Source: Asanoa ferruginea (GTDB lineage Bacteria > Actinomycetota > Actinomycetes > Mycobacteriales > Micromonosporaceae). From it: a stretch of DNA of 64,000 nucleotides. A program made the translations under genes and the position numbers. The notes under the pieces were generated by a model that saw nothing but the letters and a program-made list of their open reading frames with translations, searched no databases and was not told where the DNA came from. Location: positions 8,308,001-8,372,000 of the forward strand of contig NZ_QUMQ01000001.1 in the NCBI RefSeq assembly GCF_003387075.1, in the 5' to 3' direction. Position 1 is the stretch's first letter. Each line of letters begins with the position of its first letter. Positions 32,960 to 41,501 of this stretch are shown here, in pieces.

Positions 32960-33753
32960 GCACCCTGGCCCTCGGCGCGGCCCGGGCCGGCGTCGAACTG
33001 CGCCAGTTCTGGCGGGAGCGCGACGCCGTGGTGTTCACCTTCGCGCTGCCGGCGGTGCTGCTCACGCTGCTCGGCTCGCTGTTCAGCGGCGTCTACGACG
33101 GCAGTACGGTGACCCCCGCCCAATACCTGGTGCCCAGCATGATCGCGGCCGGGGTGGCGTCGACGACGTTCGTCAACCTCGGCATCGGGATCGCGACCGA
33201 CCGCGACGACGGCACGCTCAAGCGCCTCCGCGGGCTGCCGATGCCGCCGCTGGCGTACCTCATCGGAAAGATCCTGTTGGTCGTGGCCGTGACCTTGGCC
33301 GAGGTCCTGGTGCTGGTCGCGATCGGTGTCGGGCTGTTCTCCGTCGACCTGCCGCGGGATCCGGCGCGCTGGCTGACGTTCGGCTGGGTGTTCCTGCTCG
33401 GCACGGTCGCCTGCGCGCTGCTCGGGGTCGTCGCCAGCACGCTCGCGCGCTCGTCGCGCAGCGCGGCCGCGGTGCTGAACCTGCCCTACGTCGTGCTGTG
33501 TTTCGTCTCCGGCATCTACTTCTCGCCGGTCGGCGCGCTGCCGCACTGGGTGATCCAGGGCGGCTCGCTCTTTCCGCTCAAGTGGATGGCGCAGGGCTTC
33601 CGCTCGGCGTTCCTGCCGGACACGATCCTTCCCTACGAGGTCGTGCCGTCGTGGGAGCATGGGCGCACCGCTCTCGTGCTCGCCGCCTGGTGCATCGGAG
33701 GACTGGTGCTATGCCTGACCACGTTCCGCTGGCGCGGCCGGCAGACGCGCTGA
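32956..33753 (+). CDS. ABC-2 type permease
   Basis: 265 aa with six hydrophobic spans; the pattern DDGTLKRLRGLPMPPLAYLIGKI between spans 2 and 3 is the ABC-2 (DrrB-type) signature. Its start overlaps the ATPase stop (ATGA). Its 3' end overlaps the kinase gene by 43 nt in a different frame. The exporter is probably regulated by the two-component system that follows. Confidence 0.92.
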   Translation: MSTLALGAARAGVELRQFWRERDAVVFTFALPAVLLTLLGSLFSGVYDGSTVTPAQYLVPSMIAAGVASTTFVNLGIGIATDRDDGTLKRLRGLPMPPLAYLIGKILLVVAVTLAEVLVLVAIGVGLFSVDLPRDPARWLTFGWVFLLGTVACALLGVVASTLARSSRSAAAVLNLPYVVLCFVSGIYFSPVGALPHWVIQGGSLFPLKWMAQGFRSAFLPDTILPYEVVPSWEHGRTALVLAAWCIGGLVLCLTTFRWRGRQTR

Positions 33754-34862
33754 GCTCGGCGTGGGTGACCCGGTTCCACTGGTTCGACGCCTACTACGCG
33801 GTCGTCGGGCTCGGCGTGATCGCGTTCGTGCTGCGCAGCGCGCAATCTCGGTCCGCCGGGCTCGGCGCCGCCGGCCTCCTGGTCGCGATCGCGCTCCTCT
33901 ACGTGCTGATCGGCCGGCGGTTCATGCGCGACGAGGAGACCGGCTGGCGGGGCGTGACCTACCTGGTCCTGACGTTCGCCTGCTACGCGGCGGCGGTCTG
34001 GTTGGTCAGCGGGGCCTCGTTCGCGCTGTTCGCCCTCTGTCCACAGTGCTTCATGGTGCTGCCGTCCCCCGCCGCCGTTCTTCCCACGATCGCGTTCACC
34101 GGCGCACACCTGGTGGTCTTCTGGATCCGTGACGGTGACCTGTCGATCCTGCTCGGCGACCTGCTGCCGACCGCGGTGGTGATCGTAGTCATGTCGACGA
34201 TCTTCGGCACCTGGTCGCAGCGAATCCTCGAGCAGAGCCAGGAGCGGGCCGAGCTGATCCGCGCGCTCGACGCGTCCCGCGCGGAGGTCGCCCGGCTCAG
34301 CACGCTCGCCGAGCGGCAGCGGCTGGCCGGCGACATCCACGACACCATCGCGCAGGGCCTGTCCAGCGTGGTGCTGCTGATCCAGGCGGCCCGGGCCGAG
34401 CCCGACCCGGCGCGCGCCGACGGGCACCTGACGCTGGCGCTCGACACGGCGCGCGACAACCTCGACGAGGCCCGTGCGCTGGTCGCGGCCCTGACGCCGG
34501 CGCTGCTCGACGGCCGCTCGCTGGTCGACGCGATCCGCCGCCTGGCACCGTCGACCGCGGTCCGCGGCACCGTCCGTCCATTGTCGACCGGTGTCGACGT
34601 GGTGTTGTTGCGGGCCGCGCAGGAGGCGCTGACCAACGCGCGCAAGCACGCCGCCGCGGCGGGCGACGTGTTGCTCGACTACGGTGCCGCGGCCGTCACC
34701 CTGTCGGTGTGCGACGCCGGTCCCGGCTTCGACCCGGCGGCCGTCCCGGCCGGTTACGGGCTGGCCGGCATGCGCGCGCGGGTCGCCCAGGTCGGTGGCA
34801 CGCTGACGGTGACCTCCGCGCCGGGTGCCGGCACGTCGGTGCGGGTCGAGGTGCCGGCATGA
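33711..34862 (+). CDS. NarL/LiaS-type sensor histidine kinase
   Basis: 383 aa from ATG 33711, chosen because GGAGGA (33697-33702) is 8 nt upstream even though this start lies inside the permease gene. Five or six membrane spans, a short coiled segment ([23 protein letters not shown]), HisKA_3 H-box with His210 ([13 protein letters not shown]) and HATPase_c ([23 protein letters not shown]). It has no large sensor domain, which suggests that it senses the membrane or reports on the exporter. Confidence 0.92.
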   Translation: MPDHVPLARPADALSSAWVTRFHWFDAYYAVVGLGVIAFVLRSAQSRSAGLGAAGLLVAIALLYVLIGRRFMRDEETGWRGVTYLVLTFACYAAAVWLVSGASFALFALCPQCFMVLPSPAAVLPTIAFTGAHLVVFWIRDGDLSILLGDLLPTAVVIVVMSTIFGTWSQRILEQSQERAELIRALDASRAEVARLSTLAERQRLAGDIHDTIAQGLSSVVLLIQAARAEPDPARADGHLTLALDTARDNLDEARALVAALTPALLDGRSLVDAIRRLAPSTAVRGTVRPLSTGVDVVLLRAAQEALTNARKHAAAAGDVLLDYGAAAVTLSVCDAGPGFDPAAVPAGYGLAGMRARVAQVGGTLTVTSAPGAGTSVRVEVPA

Positions 34863-35476
34863 TCACGGTGCTGCTGGTCGACGACCATCCGGTGGTCCGG
34901 GCGGGCGTGCGCGGCCTGCTGGCCGGCGAACCCGACCTCGCCGTGGTCGGCGAGGCCGCGTCCGGGCCCGAGGCGCTGACGGCCGCCCGGGCGTTGCGCC
35001 CGTCGGTGGTGCTGATGGACCTGCGGCTGCCCGGGCTCGACGGGGTCGGTGCGACGGCCCGCATCCTGGACGAACTGCCGGCCACCCGCGTCGTCGTGCT
35101 GACCACCTATGAGACCGACGGCGACATCCTGCGCGCCGTCGAGGCCGGTGCGGCCGGCTACCTGCTGAAGGACGCCTCCCGCGCCGACCTGCTGGCCGCG
35201 GTGCGGGCGGCGGCCCGCGGCGAGACGGTGCTGAGCCCGTCGGTGGCGACCCGGTTGCTGCACCGGGTGCGGCAGCCGCGGCTCGCCGGCCTGTCCGCCC
35301 GGGAGGCCGAGGTGCTGCGGCTGGTCGCCCGTGGGCTGTCCAACGCCGAGATCGCGACGTCGCTGCACATCAGCGAGGCGACGGTGAAGACCCATCTGTT
35401 GCGTACGTTCGCGAAGCTGGGCGTCAACGACCGCACGGCTGCCGTCACGACAGCGATGGCGGCCGATCTGTTGTGA
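34859..35476 (+). CDS. NarL/FixJ-type response regulator
   Basis: 205 aa; ATG overlaps the kinase stop (ATGA). Receiver domain with [10 protein letters not shown], phospho-acceptor Asp54 (VLMDLRLPG) and the Lys of LLKDAS; the LuxR-type HTH is [36 protein letters not shown] in pattern. It is paired with the preceding kinase and likely controls the ABC exporter in the same operon. Confidence 0.94.
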   Translation: MITVLLVDDHPVVRAGVRGLLAGEPDLAVVGEAASGPEALTAARALRPSVVLMDLRLPGLDGVGATARILDELPATRVVVLTTYETDGDILRAVEAGAAGYLLKDASRADLLAAVRAAARGETVLSPSVATRLLHRVRQPRLAGLSAREAEVLRLVARGLSNAEIATSLHISEATVKTHLLRTFAKLGVNDRTAAVTTAMAADLL

Positions 35477-35506
35477 CGGAACCGGCACGGCGGCGGCCGC
35501 GTCGCA

Positions 35507-36361
35507 TTGGAGGTGAAACCTCGTCTGCTCGCCCTCGTTCTCGCCGGGCTCTTCTTCACCCCGCTCGCCGGTTGCGCCGACCCCGACGGCACGCCGGTCG
35601 GCACCGATCCGGTCGAGCCCGAGCCGTTCGCTCCCGAGACCTATCCCGGCGTGTTCCGGGCGTCGGGGCTGGTGCTGGAAAACGCCTCACACGGGCCACA
35701 GCTCTGCCACACCGTCGCGATGTCGCTGCCGCCGACGTGCGGCGGGCCCGACATCGTCGGCTGGAGCTGGGACGGGCTCGAGCACAGCTCGGCCGGCGAC
35801 GTCCGCTACGGCTCGTTCGAGCTGGTCGGAACGTATGACGGCAAGCGCTTCACCCTCACCGAGCCGCCCGCGCCGCCGACGGTGCGAAGGCCGGCTCCAC
35901 CCGACCAGTTCCGCAGCGCCTGCCCGGAGCCGGCGGGTGGCTGGCAGGTCGTCGACGACGCGACGGCCACCGACGACGCGCTAAAGGCGGCCATTTCGCT
36001 GGCCTCGTCGTTGCCGGCCGGGGCCGGCGTCTGGATCGACCAGAACGGTGGCGAGAACGACCCGAAGAAGCTGGTCCTCAACGCCCGGTTCACCGATGAC
36101 CTGCCCGGCCACGAGGCGCGGCTGCGTTCGTTGTGGGGCGGCGCCCTCTGCGTGTCGTCGGCGACCCGCACGACGGCGGAGCTGACCCGGGTGCAGGCCG
36201 AACTGGCCGCCCTACCGGGCGTCTTGAGCACCGGGATCGACACGCTGGCCAATCAGGTGACCGCCGAGGTCTACGTCGCCACCGAGGCCCGTCGGCAGGA
36301 ACTCGCGGCCCGCTACGGCCCGGACACCGTGGTGCTCACCGGCTTCCTGGAGCCGGTGTAG
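35507..36361 (+). CDS. Putative lipoprotein of unknown function
   Basis: About 282-284 aa. Start uncertain: TTG 35507 or GTG 35513 (GGAGG is too close to the GTG). A short Lys/Arg start, a hydrophobic stretch and a lipobox FTPLAGC mark a lipoprotein. The mature part has paired Cys (QLCHTV, PTCGGP) and a C-terminal VTAEVYVATEARRQELAARYG segment that looks like a small globular domain. No family recognised. It follows the response regulator by about 30 bp and overlaps the TetR-type gene convergently by 49 bp. Confidence 0.65.
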   Translation: MEVKPRLLALVLAGLFFTPLAGCADPDGTPVGTDPVEPEPFAPETYPGVFRASGLVLENASHGPQLCHTVAMSLPPTCGGPDIVGWSWDGLEHSSAGDVRYGSFELVGTYDGKRFTLTEPPAPPTVRRPAPPDQFRSACPEPAGGWQVVDDATATDDALKAAISLASSLPAGAGVWIDQNGGENDPKKLVLNARFTDDLPGHEARLRSLWGGALCVSSATRTTAELTRVQAELAALPGVLSTGIDTLANQVTAEVYVATEARRQELAARYGPDTVVLTGFLEPV

Positions 36362-37233
36362 TCCTCCCCGATCGCCTCGCGGATGCGGTCCCAGGTGCCG
36401 TCTTCCGACCAGCGGCGGTGCCGTTTCCAGGCGGTCTGCCAGGCGCCGAACCGCGGCGGCAGGTCGCGCCACGGTATGCCGGCCTGGTCGCGGTAGACGA
36501 TCGCCTCGACCACCTGGCGCTGCGGTGCCGGCGGGCGGCCGACCGCTGCCCTGGCCGGCGGCAGCAGCGGTCGCACCCGGGCCCATTGCTCGTCGGTAAG
36601 CAGCAGTCCGCCGCGCGGTGCGGGTCGGGCCGCGACCGGTGCCGGCGGCGCGGCGCCCAGGAAGGCCACCGCGGCCGCGACCCCGGTTTCGGTCAGCTCC
36701 CGCACGTCGGCGCCCTCCTCCACCGCGGTCGCGGTCAGCTCGCGCAGGCCGCCGAGGATGACCAGGGCCAACTCGCGGCTGAGCGGCGCCCGGCCGGCGC
36801 GGCGGAACGGCTCGTTGGCGCTGAGCCGCTGCACCAGGTCGGCGAGGGCGTTCATCGACTCGCGGCGGACCTGCCCGGCGATCGGACCGAGCGACGGGAA
36901 CTCGCGGATCCAGCACAGCGACAGCGCCGGGCTGGCGGCGACGTGGTCGATGTAGGCCGTCACGGCCTGCCGGGTCTGTGCCGGCCAGGGCGCCGCCGGG
37001 TCGACGGCCGCGCTGATCCGGCGCATCAGCGACCGGTTGGCCGCCTCCATCAGCGCCAGCAGGCACTCGTCCTTGGTCGCGAACACCTGGTAGAAGGTGC
37101 TCCGCGAGGCGCGGGCGTGCCGCACGATGTCGGCGACCGTGGTCTCCCGGTAGCCGCGCTCCTCGATCGCCCGGTGGAGCCCCTTGAGCAGCCGGTCCCG
37201 CACGGGGTCGGTCGGGGCGGCCACCGCCGTCAC
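36313..37233 (-). CDS. TetR-family regulator fused to an IS5-type transposase N-terminal domain (DUF4096)
   Basis: 306 aa, GTG start overlapping the SDR stop (GTGA). Residues 10-60 are a TetR HTH (YRETTVADIVRHARASRSTFYQVFATKDECLLAL) and 60-200 the usual all-helical ligand domain. From about residue 209 the sequence switches to LTDEQWARVRPLLPP, GRPPAPQRQVVEAIVYR, IPWRDLPPRFGAWQTAWKRHRRWSEDGTWDRI, which is the DUF4096 domain normally at the N-terminus of IS5-family transposases. The frame is continuous. It likely represses its own operon (P450, hydrolase, SDR); the extra domain may add DNA contacts. Confidence 0.88.
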   Translation of the reverse strand: MTAVAAPTDPVRDRLLKGLHRAIEERGYRETTVADIVRHARASRSTFYQVFATKDECLLALMEAANRSLMRRISAAVDPAAPWPAQTRQAVTAYIDHVAASPALSLCWIREFPSLGPIAGQVRRESMNALADLVQRLSANEPFRRAGRAPLSRELALVILGGLRELTATAVEEGADVRELTETGVAAAVAFLGAAPPAPVAARPAPRGGLLLTDEQWARVRPLLPPARAAVGRPPAPQRQVVEAIVYRDQAGIPWRDLPPRFGAWQTAWKRHRRWSEDGTWDRIREAIGEDYTGSRKPVSTTVSGP

Positions 37234-38054
37234 GGGCTTGCTTTGCGCGGCCGCAGCCGGGCGATGATGTCGAAATAGTGGGTCGGCGCCAGCCGGGCGA
37301 GGGCGTCGACCAGGTAGGCGTCGGGACCCACCAGGATGCGCGCCTTGCCCCGGTCGACTCCCTTGTGGATGATCTCGGCGGCGCGCTCGGGTGTGGTGCG
37401 GGCGATCGCGTCGAACTCCGCGGCGATCTGCTCGTGGGTGCGCCCGCGCCCCTCGGGGTCGGCCCGGAACCGGGCGTTGCGGGCGATGTTGGTCTTCACC
37501 CCGCCCGGATGGATGGTCACCGCCCGCACCCCGGTGCCGCGCAACTCCTGCCGGAGGGCCTCGGTGAAGCCGCGGACGGCGAACTTGGCGGCGCAGTAGG
37601 CGCTCTGGTTGGGTACGCCGATCAGCCCGTACACGCTGGAGGTGTTGACCATCGCCCCGCTGTCCTGGGCCACCAGGATCGGCAGGAACGCCCGCACGCC
37701 GTTGACCACGCCCTGGAAGTTGATCGAGTGCAGCCAGTCGTCGTCTTCGGCGACCGCACCGAGCACCGTCGAGCCGATCGCGACGCCCGCGTTGTTGAAC
37801 ACCGCGCCGATCCGGCCCGGCGCCCACGACCGCACCTCACCCGCGAACTCCTTGACGGCCGCGGCGTCGCGCACGTCGAGCACCCGGCGCAGCACGGGGC
37901 CGTTGAACTGCTCCTTCAGTCCGCTCTCGTCGATGTCGGCGACCGCGACCGGGCAGCCGGCGGCGGACAGCCGCTGGGCCAGCGCACGGCCGATCCCGGA
38001 CGCGGCCCCGGTGATCACCGCCGTGCGGCCGGCCAGCGGCTCAGGCCGGGGCAT
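37230..38054 (-). CDS. Short-chain dehydrogenase/reductase
   Basis: 274 aa. TGAASGIG (cofactor), ADID, NNAGVA, SSVYG and YCAAK catalytic motif are all present; HPGGVKTNIARNAR is typical of the FabG-like/hydroxysteroid-type group. It overlaps the hydrolase gene by 14 nt upstream and the TetR gene by 4 nt downstream, so it is the third gene of the P450 operon. Substrate is probably a lipid-like or terpenoid alcohol, by inference from its neighbours. Confidence 0.9.
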   Translation of the reverse strand: MPRPEPLAGRTAVITGAASGIGRALAQRLSAAGCPVAVADIDESGLKEQFNGPVLRRVLDVRDAAAVKEFAGEVRSWAPGRIGAVFNNAGVAIGSTVLGAVAEDDDWLHSINFQGVVNGVRAFLPILVAQDSGAMVNTSSVYGLIGVPNQSAYCAAKFAVRGFTEALRQELRGTGVRAVTIHPGGVKTNIARNARFRADPEGRGRTHEQIAAEFDAIARTTPERAAEIIHKGVDRGKARILVGPDAYLVDALARLAPTHYFDIIARLRPRKASP

Positions 38055-38934
38055 GGGTGCTGTCCTGCGCGTGCTCGTCGATCAGGTCGACCAGGCGCGG
38101 CCACACGCCGGCCGGGCAGTCGTGGCCGAGGCCCGGGATGGTGACCAGCCGGGAGCCGGCGATCGCCTGATGGGTCACCCGCCCGCCGCTCGGGTGCACC
38201 ATCCGGTCACGATCACCGTGCACGACGAGAGTCGGCACCGTGATCCGGCGTACCTCATCGGTGCGGTCGCCGGACGCGAAGATCGCGGTGAGCTGCCGCC
38301 CCAGCCCGGCCGGTGATCGATCCCGGTCCCAGGCCGCGCCCGCCCGGGCCCGCAGGCTCTCCTCGTCGAACGGGAAGCCGTGCGAGCCGATGTGCCGGAA
38401 CATCCGCACGGCCCGGGCCACGGCCTCGTCGCGGCTTCGCGGCGGTTGGCCGCCCATCTTGATCCACGTCGACAGCGCCGGGCGGCCGACTTTACGGGCC
38501 CCGGTGGTCGACATGATCGACGTCAACGTGCGGACCCGCTGCGGGAACCGGGCGGCCACCGTCTGCGCGATCATCCCGCCCATCGACACGCCCGCGATGT
38601 GCACGCTCTCCAGGCCGAGCGCATCGAGCAGGCCGACCGTGTCCTGGCCCAGGTCGCCCAGGTTGTAGGCGTCGGCCGGGATCCGGTTGCGGAGGATCGC
38701 CATCAGCGGCGGCGGGCGGTAGCCGGCGTGGGTCGAGCGCCCCGCGTCGCGGTTGTCAAAGGTGATCACCCGGAAACCGCGGCTGGCGAGCAGGTCGACG
38801 AAGCCGTCCGGCCAGGCGATCAGCTGCTGGCCGAGCCCCATGACGAGCAGCAGCGGGCGGCCGGCGGGGTCACCGGTCTCCGTGTAGCACAGCTCGATAC
38901 CCCGGCCGACGTCGGCGAAAAGCTCCTCGGTCAT
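38041..38934 (-). CDS. Alpha/beta hydrolase
   Basis: 297 aa. GLGQQ oxyanion region, DNRDAGRS after strand 4, the nucleophile elbow GVSMGG (Ser), VVHGDRDRMV (acid Asp) and PGLGHDCP (His) form an intact catalytic triad. It is closest to esterase/lipase-type or epoxide-hydrolase-like members. ATGA overlap with the P450 gene stop indicates coupling. Second gene of the operon. Confidence 0.9.
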   Translation of the reverse strand: MTEELFADVGRGIELCYTETGDPAGRPLLLVMGLGQQLIAWPDGFVDLLASRGFRVITFDNRDAGRSTHAGYRPPPLMAILRNRIPADAYNLGDLGQDTVGLLDALGLESVHIAGVSMGGMIAQTVAARFPQRVRTLTSIMSTTGARKVGRPALSTWIKMGGQPPRSRDEAVARAVRMFRHIGSHGFPFDEESLRARAGAAWDRDRSPAGLGRQLTAIFASGDRTDEVRRITVPTLVVHGDRDRMVHPSGGRVTHQAIAGSRLVTIPGLGHDCPAGVWPRLVDLIDEHAQDSTHAPA

Positions 38935-40211
38935 GCGGCCGTCTCCCTTCGTCGCAGAACCACCCGGCCACGTTTGCCGGGCGCGTAGGCGACGCCCCGG
39001 GAGTGCCACTTCTCGGGCGGCGCGTCGGTCGGGCGGATGTCGAACTCGCGCAGCAGGGTGCGCAACACCACGGTCATCTCCAGGTTGGCGAAGGCGGCGC
39101 CGACACAACGCCGGGTGCCGCCACCGAACGGAATCCAGGCGTAGGTGGCCGGTTTGACGCCGACGAACCGGTCCGGATCGAACGTGCTCGCGCGGTCGAA
39201 CACGGTGTCGTCGGTGTGCGCGAGGTCGATGCCGGCCAGCACCGTCCAGCCACGAGGGACGGGCCAGTCGCCGATCAGCAGGCCATCACCGCGTACCTTC
39301 CGAGCGGTGTTGATCACCACCGGCCGGGTCCGCTGGATCTCCAGGATGGTGGCCTGGAGCAGTTCCTCATCGAGGTCGTCGCTCAGCCTTTTCAGCAAAG
39401 CCGGGTGCCGGCTCAGCCGCTCGACCGCCCAGGCCAGCGTGGTCGCGGTCGTCTCGTGCCCGGCGGCGAGCAGCGTCAGCAGTTCGTCCTTGATGTGCTT
39501 GTCCGACATCGGGGCGCCGTCGTCGTAGTGGCTCTGCAACAGCATCGAGAGGATGTCGTCGCCTTGCTCTTCGTCGCTGCGGGCCCGGTCGATGATCGTC
39601 TGAACGGTGCGGTCATAGCGGTCGCGATATTCGCGGAACTTGCGCCAGGGGTTCCACGGGCCGATTCCCCGGTCGCTGACCGGCAACACGGTCAGCCGCG
39701 AGCCGTAGGTGACGAACACGGGGAGCATCTCGCGCAGGGCACGGAACTCGTCGCCCTCGGCCCCGAACACCGCGCGCAGGATCACGTTGAGGGTGATCCG
39801 CATGAACGGGGTGAGGGTTTCGAACTCCTTGTCGATCGGCCAGGTGCTGGCCTCTTTGCGGAACTCTTCTTCGATCAGCCCGGCGTACGCCTGCATCCGG
39901 CGGCCGTGGAAGGGCGGCACCAGCAGCTTGCGCCGTTGCCGATGTTCCTCACCGTCGAGCCCGAAAATCGAGCCGGAGCCGAGCATCCGCCCAAGGTTGG
40001 GCTGCGGCGTCCCGGCGACGTCGGGGCCGGCGGTGAAGAGCTGCTTGAGCATGGCCGGGTCGCTGATCACCAGGGTCTTGCCGAAGGGCGGCACGTCGAG
40101 CACGAAGGCGGAACCGTGGCGGTCGCGCAGCGACATCAGAAACCGGCGCCGAACCAACACCATGCCGAGGGTCTGCGCCGCTCTGGGAAGGCGCACGACG
40201 GGAGGGCCCAT
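38931..40211 (-). CDS. Cytochrome P450
   Basis: 426 aa. I-helix AGHETTATT, K-helix EIQRTRP (ExxR), and haem loop FGGGTRRCVGAAFA with axial Cys369 are intact; PWNPWRKFREYRDR and GEEHRQRRKLL fit CYP110/CYP102-like bacterial P450s that hydroxylate hydrophobic substrates. First gene of a four-gene operon (P450, hydrolase, SDR, TetR), suggesting oxidation then hydrolysis of a xenobiotic, steroid or fatty compound under TetR control. Electron partners are not encoded here. Confidence 0.94.
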   Translation of the reverse strand: MGPPVVRLPRAAQTLGMVLVRRRFLMSLRDRHGSAFVLDVPPFGKTLVISDPAMLKQLFTAGPDVAGTPQPNLGRMLGSGSIFGLDGEEHRQRRKLLVPPFHGRRMQAYAGLIEEEFRKEASTWPIDKEFETLTPFMRITLNVILRAVFGAEGDEFRALREMLPVFVTYGSRLTVLPVSDRGIGPWNPWRKFREYRDRYDRTVQTIIDRARSDEEQGDDILSMLLQSHYDDGAPMSDKHIKDELLTLLAAGHETTATTLAWAVERLSRHPALLKRLSDDLDEELLQATILEIQRTRPVVINTARKVRGDGLLIGDWPVPRGWTVLAGIDLAHTDDTVFDRASTFDPDRFVGVKPATYAWIPFGGGTRRCVGAAFANLEMTVVLRTLLREFDIRPTDAPPEKWHSRGVAYAPGKRGRVVLRRRETAA

Positions 40212-40228
40212 ATGGCCTCCTTACGGGA

Positions 40229-40242
40229 GTACCGTCCAGTAC
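40229..40242. promoter_or_regulatory. Imperfect palindrome near the P450 start
   Basis: GTACCGTCCAGTAC is an imperfect 14-bp dyad (GTAC ends, partly symmetric centre) 18-31 bp upstream of the P450 ATG. A TetR-type operator for the operon is possible; the match to any known site is unverified. Confidence 0.3.
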
Positions 40243-40294
40243 CCGACGCAAGCACGGTAGCCCCGGCGCATTTGAACGCACAAGGGTTGATCTA

Positions 40295-40323
40295 TGTCTC
40301 CAATAGCGGTGGGTTTGGAGACA
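40295..40323. promoter_or_regulatory. Dyad TGTCTCCAA-N11-TTGGAGACA (P450/sigma intergenic region)
   Basis: Perfect 9-bp inverted arms with an 11-nt spacer, 84 bp upstream of the P450 and 55 bp upstream of the sigma-factor gene. The same arms with the same spacer recur at 56020-56048; read in the same direction the two sites share 22 of 29 positions. A regulatory-protein binding site is likely. Confidence 0.6.
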
Positions 40324-40378
40324 GCGTCTCTCCGGGTTCCGGCGCAACATTTCGGTGAGTCCAGGCGTGTAGTCGCCG

Positions 40379-40858
40379 ATGCATGACTTCGATGACTTCT
40401 ACGCCGCGCACTACGCCGAGATCGTGGTGCAGGTCTTCGCCGCCTACGGTGATCGCCAGGACGCGGAAGACGTCGCCCAGGAGGCGTTCGTCCGGGCGCT
40501 GGCACGCTGGCAGCGCCTGGACTCCTACGACGATCCGGCCGCGTGGGTCCGCCGCGTGGCGTTCAACCTGGCCGCGAGCCGCTGGCGCCGGTTGCGTACG
40601 GCGCACGCGTTCTTGCAGTCGCAACGCGACGAGCCGGTGATCGAACCACCCGGGGCCGAACGCCTGGCCATCGTCGAAGCACTCGCGACCCTGCCACACC
40701 GGGTGCGCCGCGCGATGGCCCTGCGGTATCTCGTGGACCTTCCCATCGCCGAGATCGCCGCGCGGGAAGGCGTACCGGAAGCGACGGTCCGCTCCTGGCT
40801 GCACCGGGGGCGCATCGCGCTCGCCGCCCGACTCAAAGCGGAGGTAAACCATGCCTGA
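40379..40858 (+). CDS. ECF-type RNA polymerase sigma factor
   Basis: 159 aa. Region 2 (FDDFYAAHYAEIV, DRQDAEDVAQEAFVRAL, DDPAAWVRRVAFNLA) and region 4 (LPHRVRRAMALRYLVDLPIAEIAAREGVPEATVRSWLHRGR) are both present with a short linker. The next gene overlaps its end by 8 bp and encodes a single-pass membrane protein, so the two should act together. Divergent from the P450 operon. Confidence 0.93.
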   Translation: MHDFDDFYAAHYAEIVVQVFAAYGDRQDAEDVAQEAFVRALARWQRLDSYDDPAAWVRRVAFNLAASRWRRLRTAHAFLQSQRDEPVIEPPGAERLAIVEALATLPHRVRRAMALRYLVDLPIAEIAAREGVPEATVRSWLHRGRIALAARLKAEVNHA

Positions 40859-41489
40859 GACTTTCCGCGACGAAGACCTGACCGACGACGAGATCCACGC
40901 GGCGTTCGGTGAACTGCGCCAGTCGATTCTGGCCGACCTACGGCCCCGCGGCGCCGCGACTGCCCGACGCGCGCTACGCCGACGCCGCCAGGTTGCCATG
41001 GTCGTCACGGCGGCCTCGCTCGTCGGCCTCACGGTCGGTGCCGCCGCCATCGTCGGCGCGAAGGCCCCGGTGCCCGCGATCCAGCAAAGCGGCGAGGCGA
41101 CGCCGCAGCCCACCGACTCCCCGTTGAGGAAGGACATGCCCAACAACGCCTGGGTGGTCGGCGCGGCCGCGTCGGCGGACATGCCGTTCAAAATGGCGAC
41201 GGCCGTCGAGCGCGCGGGCACCTATCGGTTCGGGGTCACCTGCCGGGGAACCGGCACCGGAGAACTGCGGCTCGACGTATCGCCGGGCACCTACACCAAG
41301 CCCGACGGGACAGACGCGGCCGGCAAGGTCGCCTGCGGAGTCCCGCCAATCACCTCAACCGTCGACCTCAAGGTCCCGGCCGGCAAGCAGACGGTGAACG
41401 TCTACGTCGCGTGGGACGCCGGCACCGTCATGCGAAACGACGTCAACGGCGACGCCTGGCTGATCACCAACGACATCATCGACGAATAG
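40851..41489 (+). CDS. Single-pass membrane protein, putative sigma-factor partner
   Basis: 212 aa. The acidic N-terminus (DEDLTDDEIHAAFGELRQSI) is followed by an Arg-rich stretch (ARRALRRRRQ), one membrane span (about 44-66), a Pro/Ser/Thr linker and an extracytoplasmic beta-rich domain with two Cys (VTCRGTG, VACGVPP). There is no zinc-binding anti-sigma motif (HxxxCxxC) and no recognised anti-sigma domain, so the role as anti-sigma is inferred only from the overlap with the ECF gene and topology. Confidence 0.7.
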   Translation: MPETFRDEDLTDDEIHAAFGELRQSILADLRPRGAATARRALRRRRQVAMVVTAASLVGLTVGAAAIVGAKAPVPAIQQSGEATPQPTDSPLRKDMPNNAWVVGAAASADMPFKMATAVERAGTYRFGVTCRGTGTGELRLDVSPGTYTKPDGTDAAGKVACGVPPITSTVDLKVPAGKQTVNVYVAWDAGTVMRNDVNGDAWLITNDIIDE

Positions 41490-41501
41490 GCGCTAGCGCA
41501 A

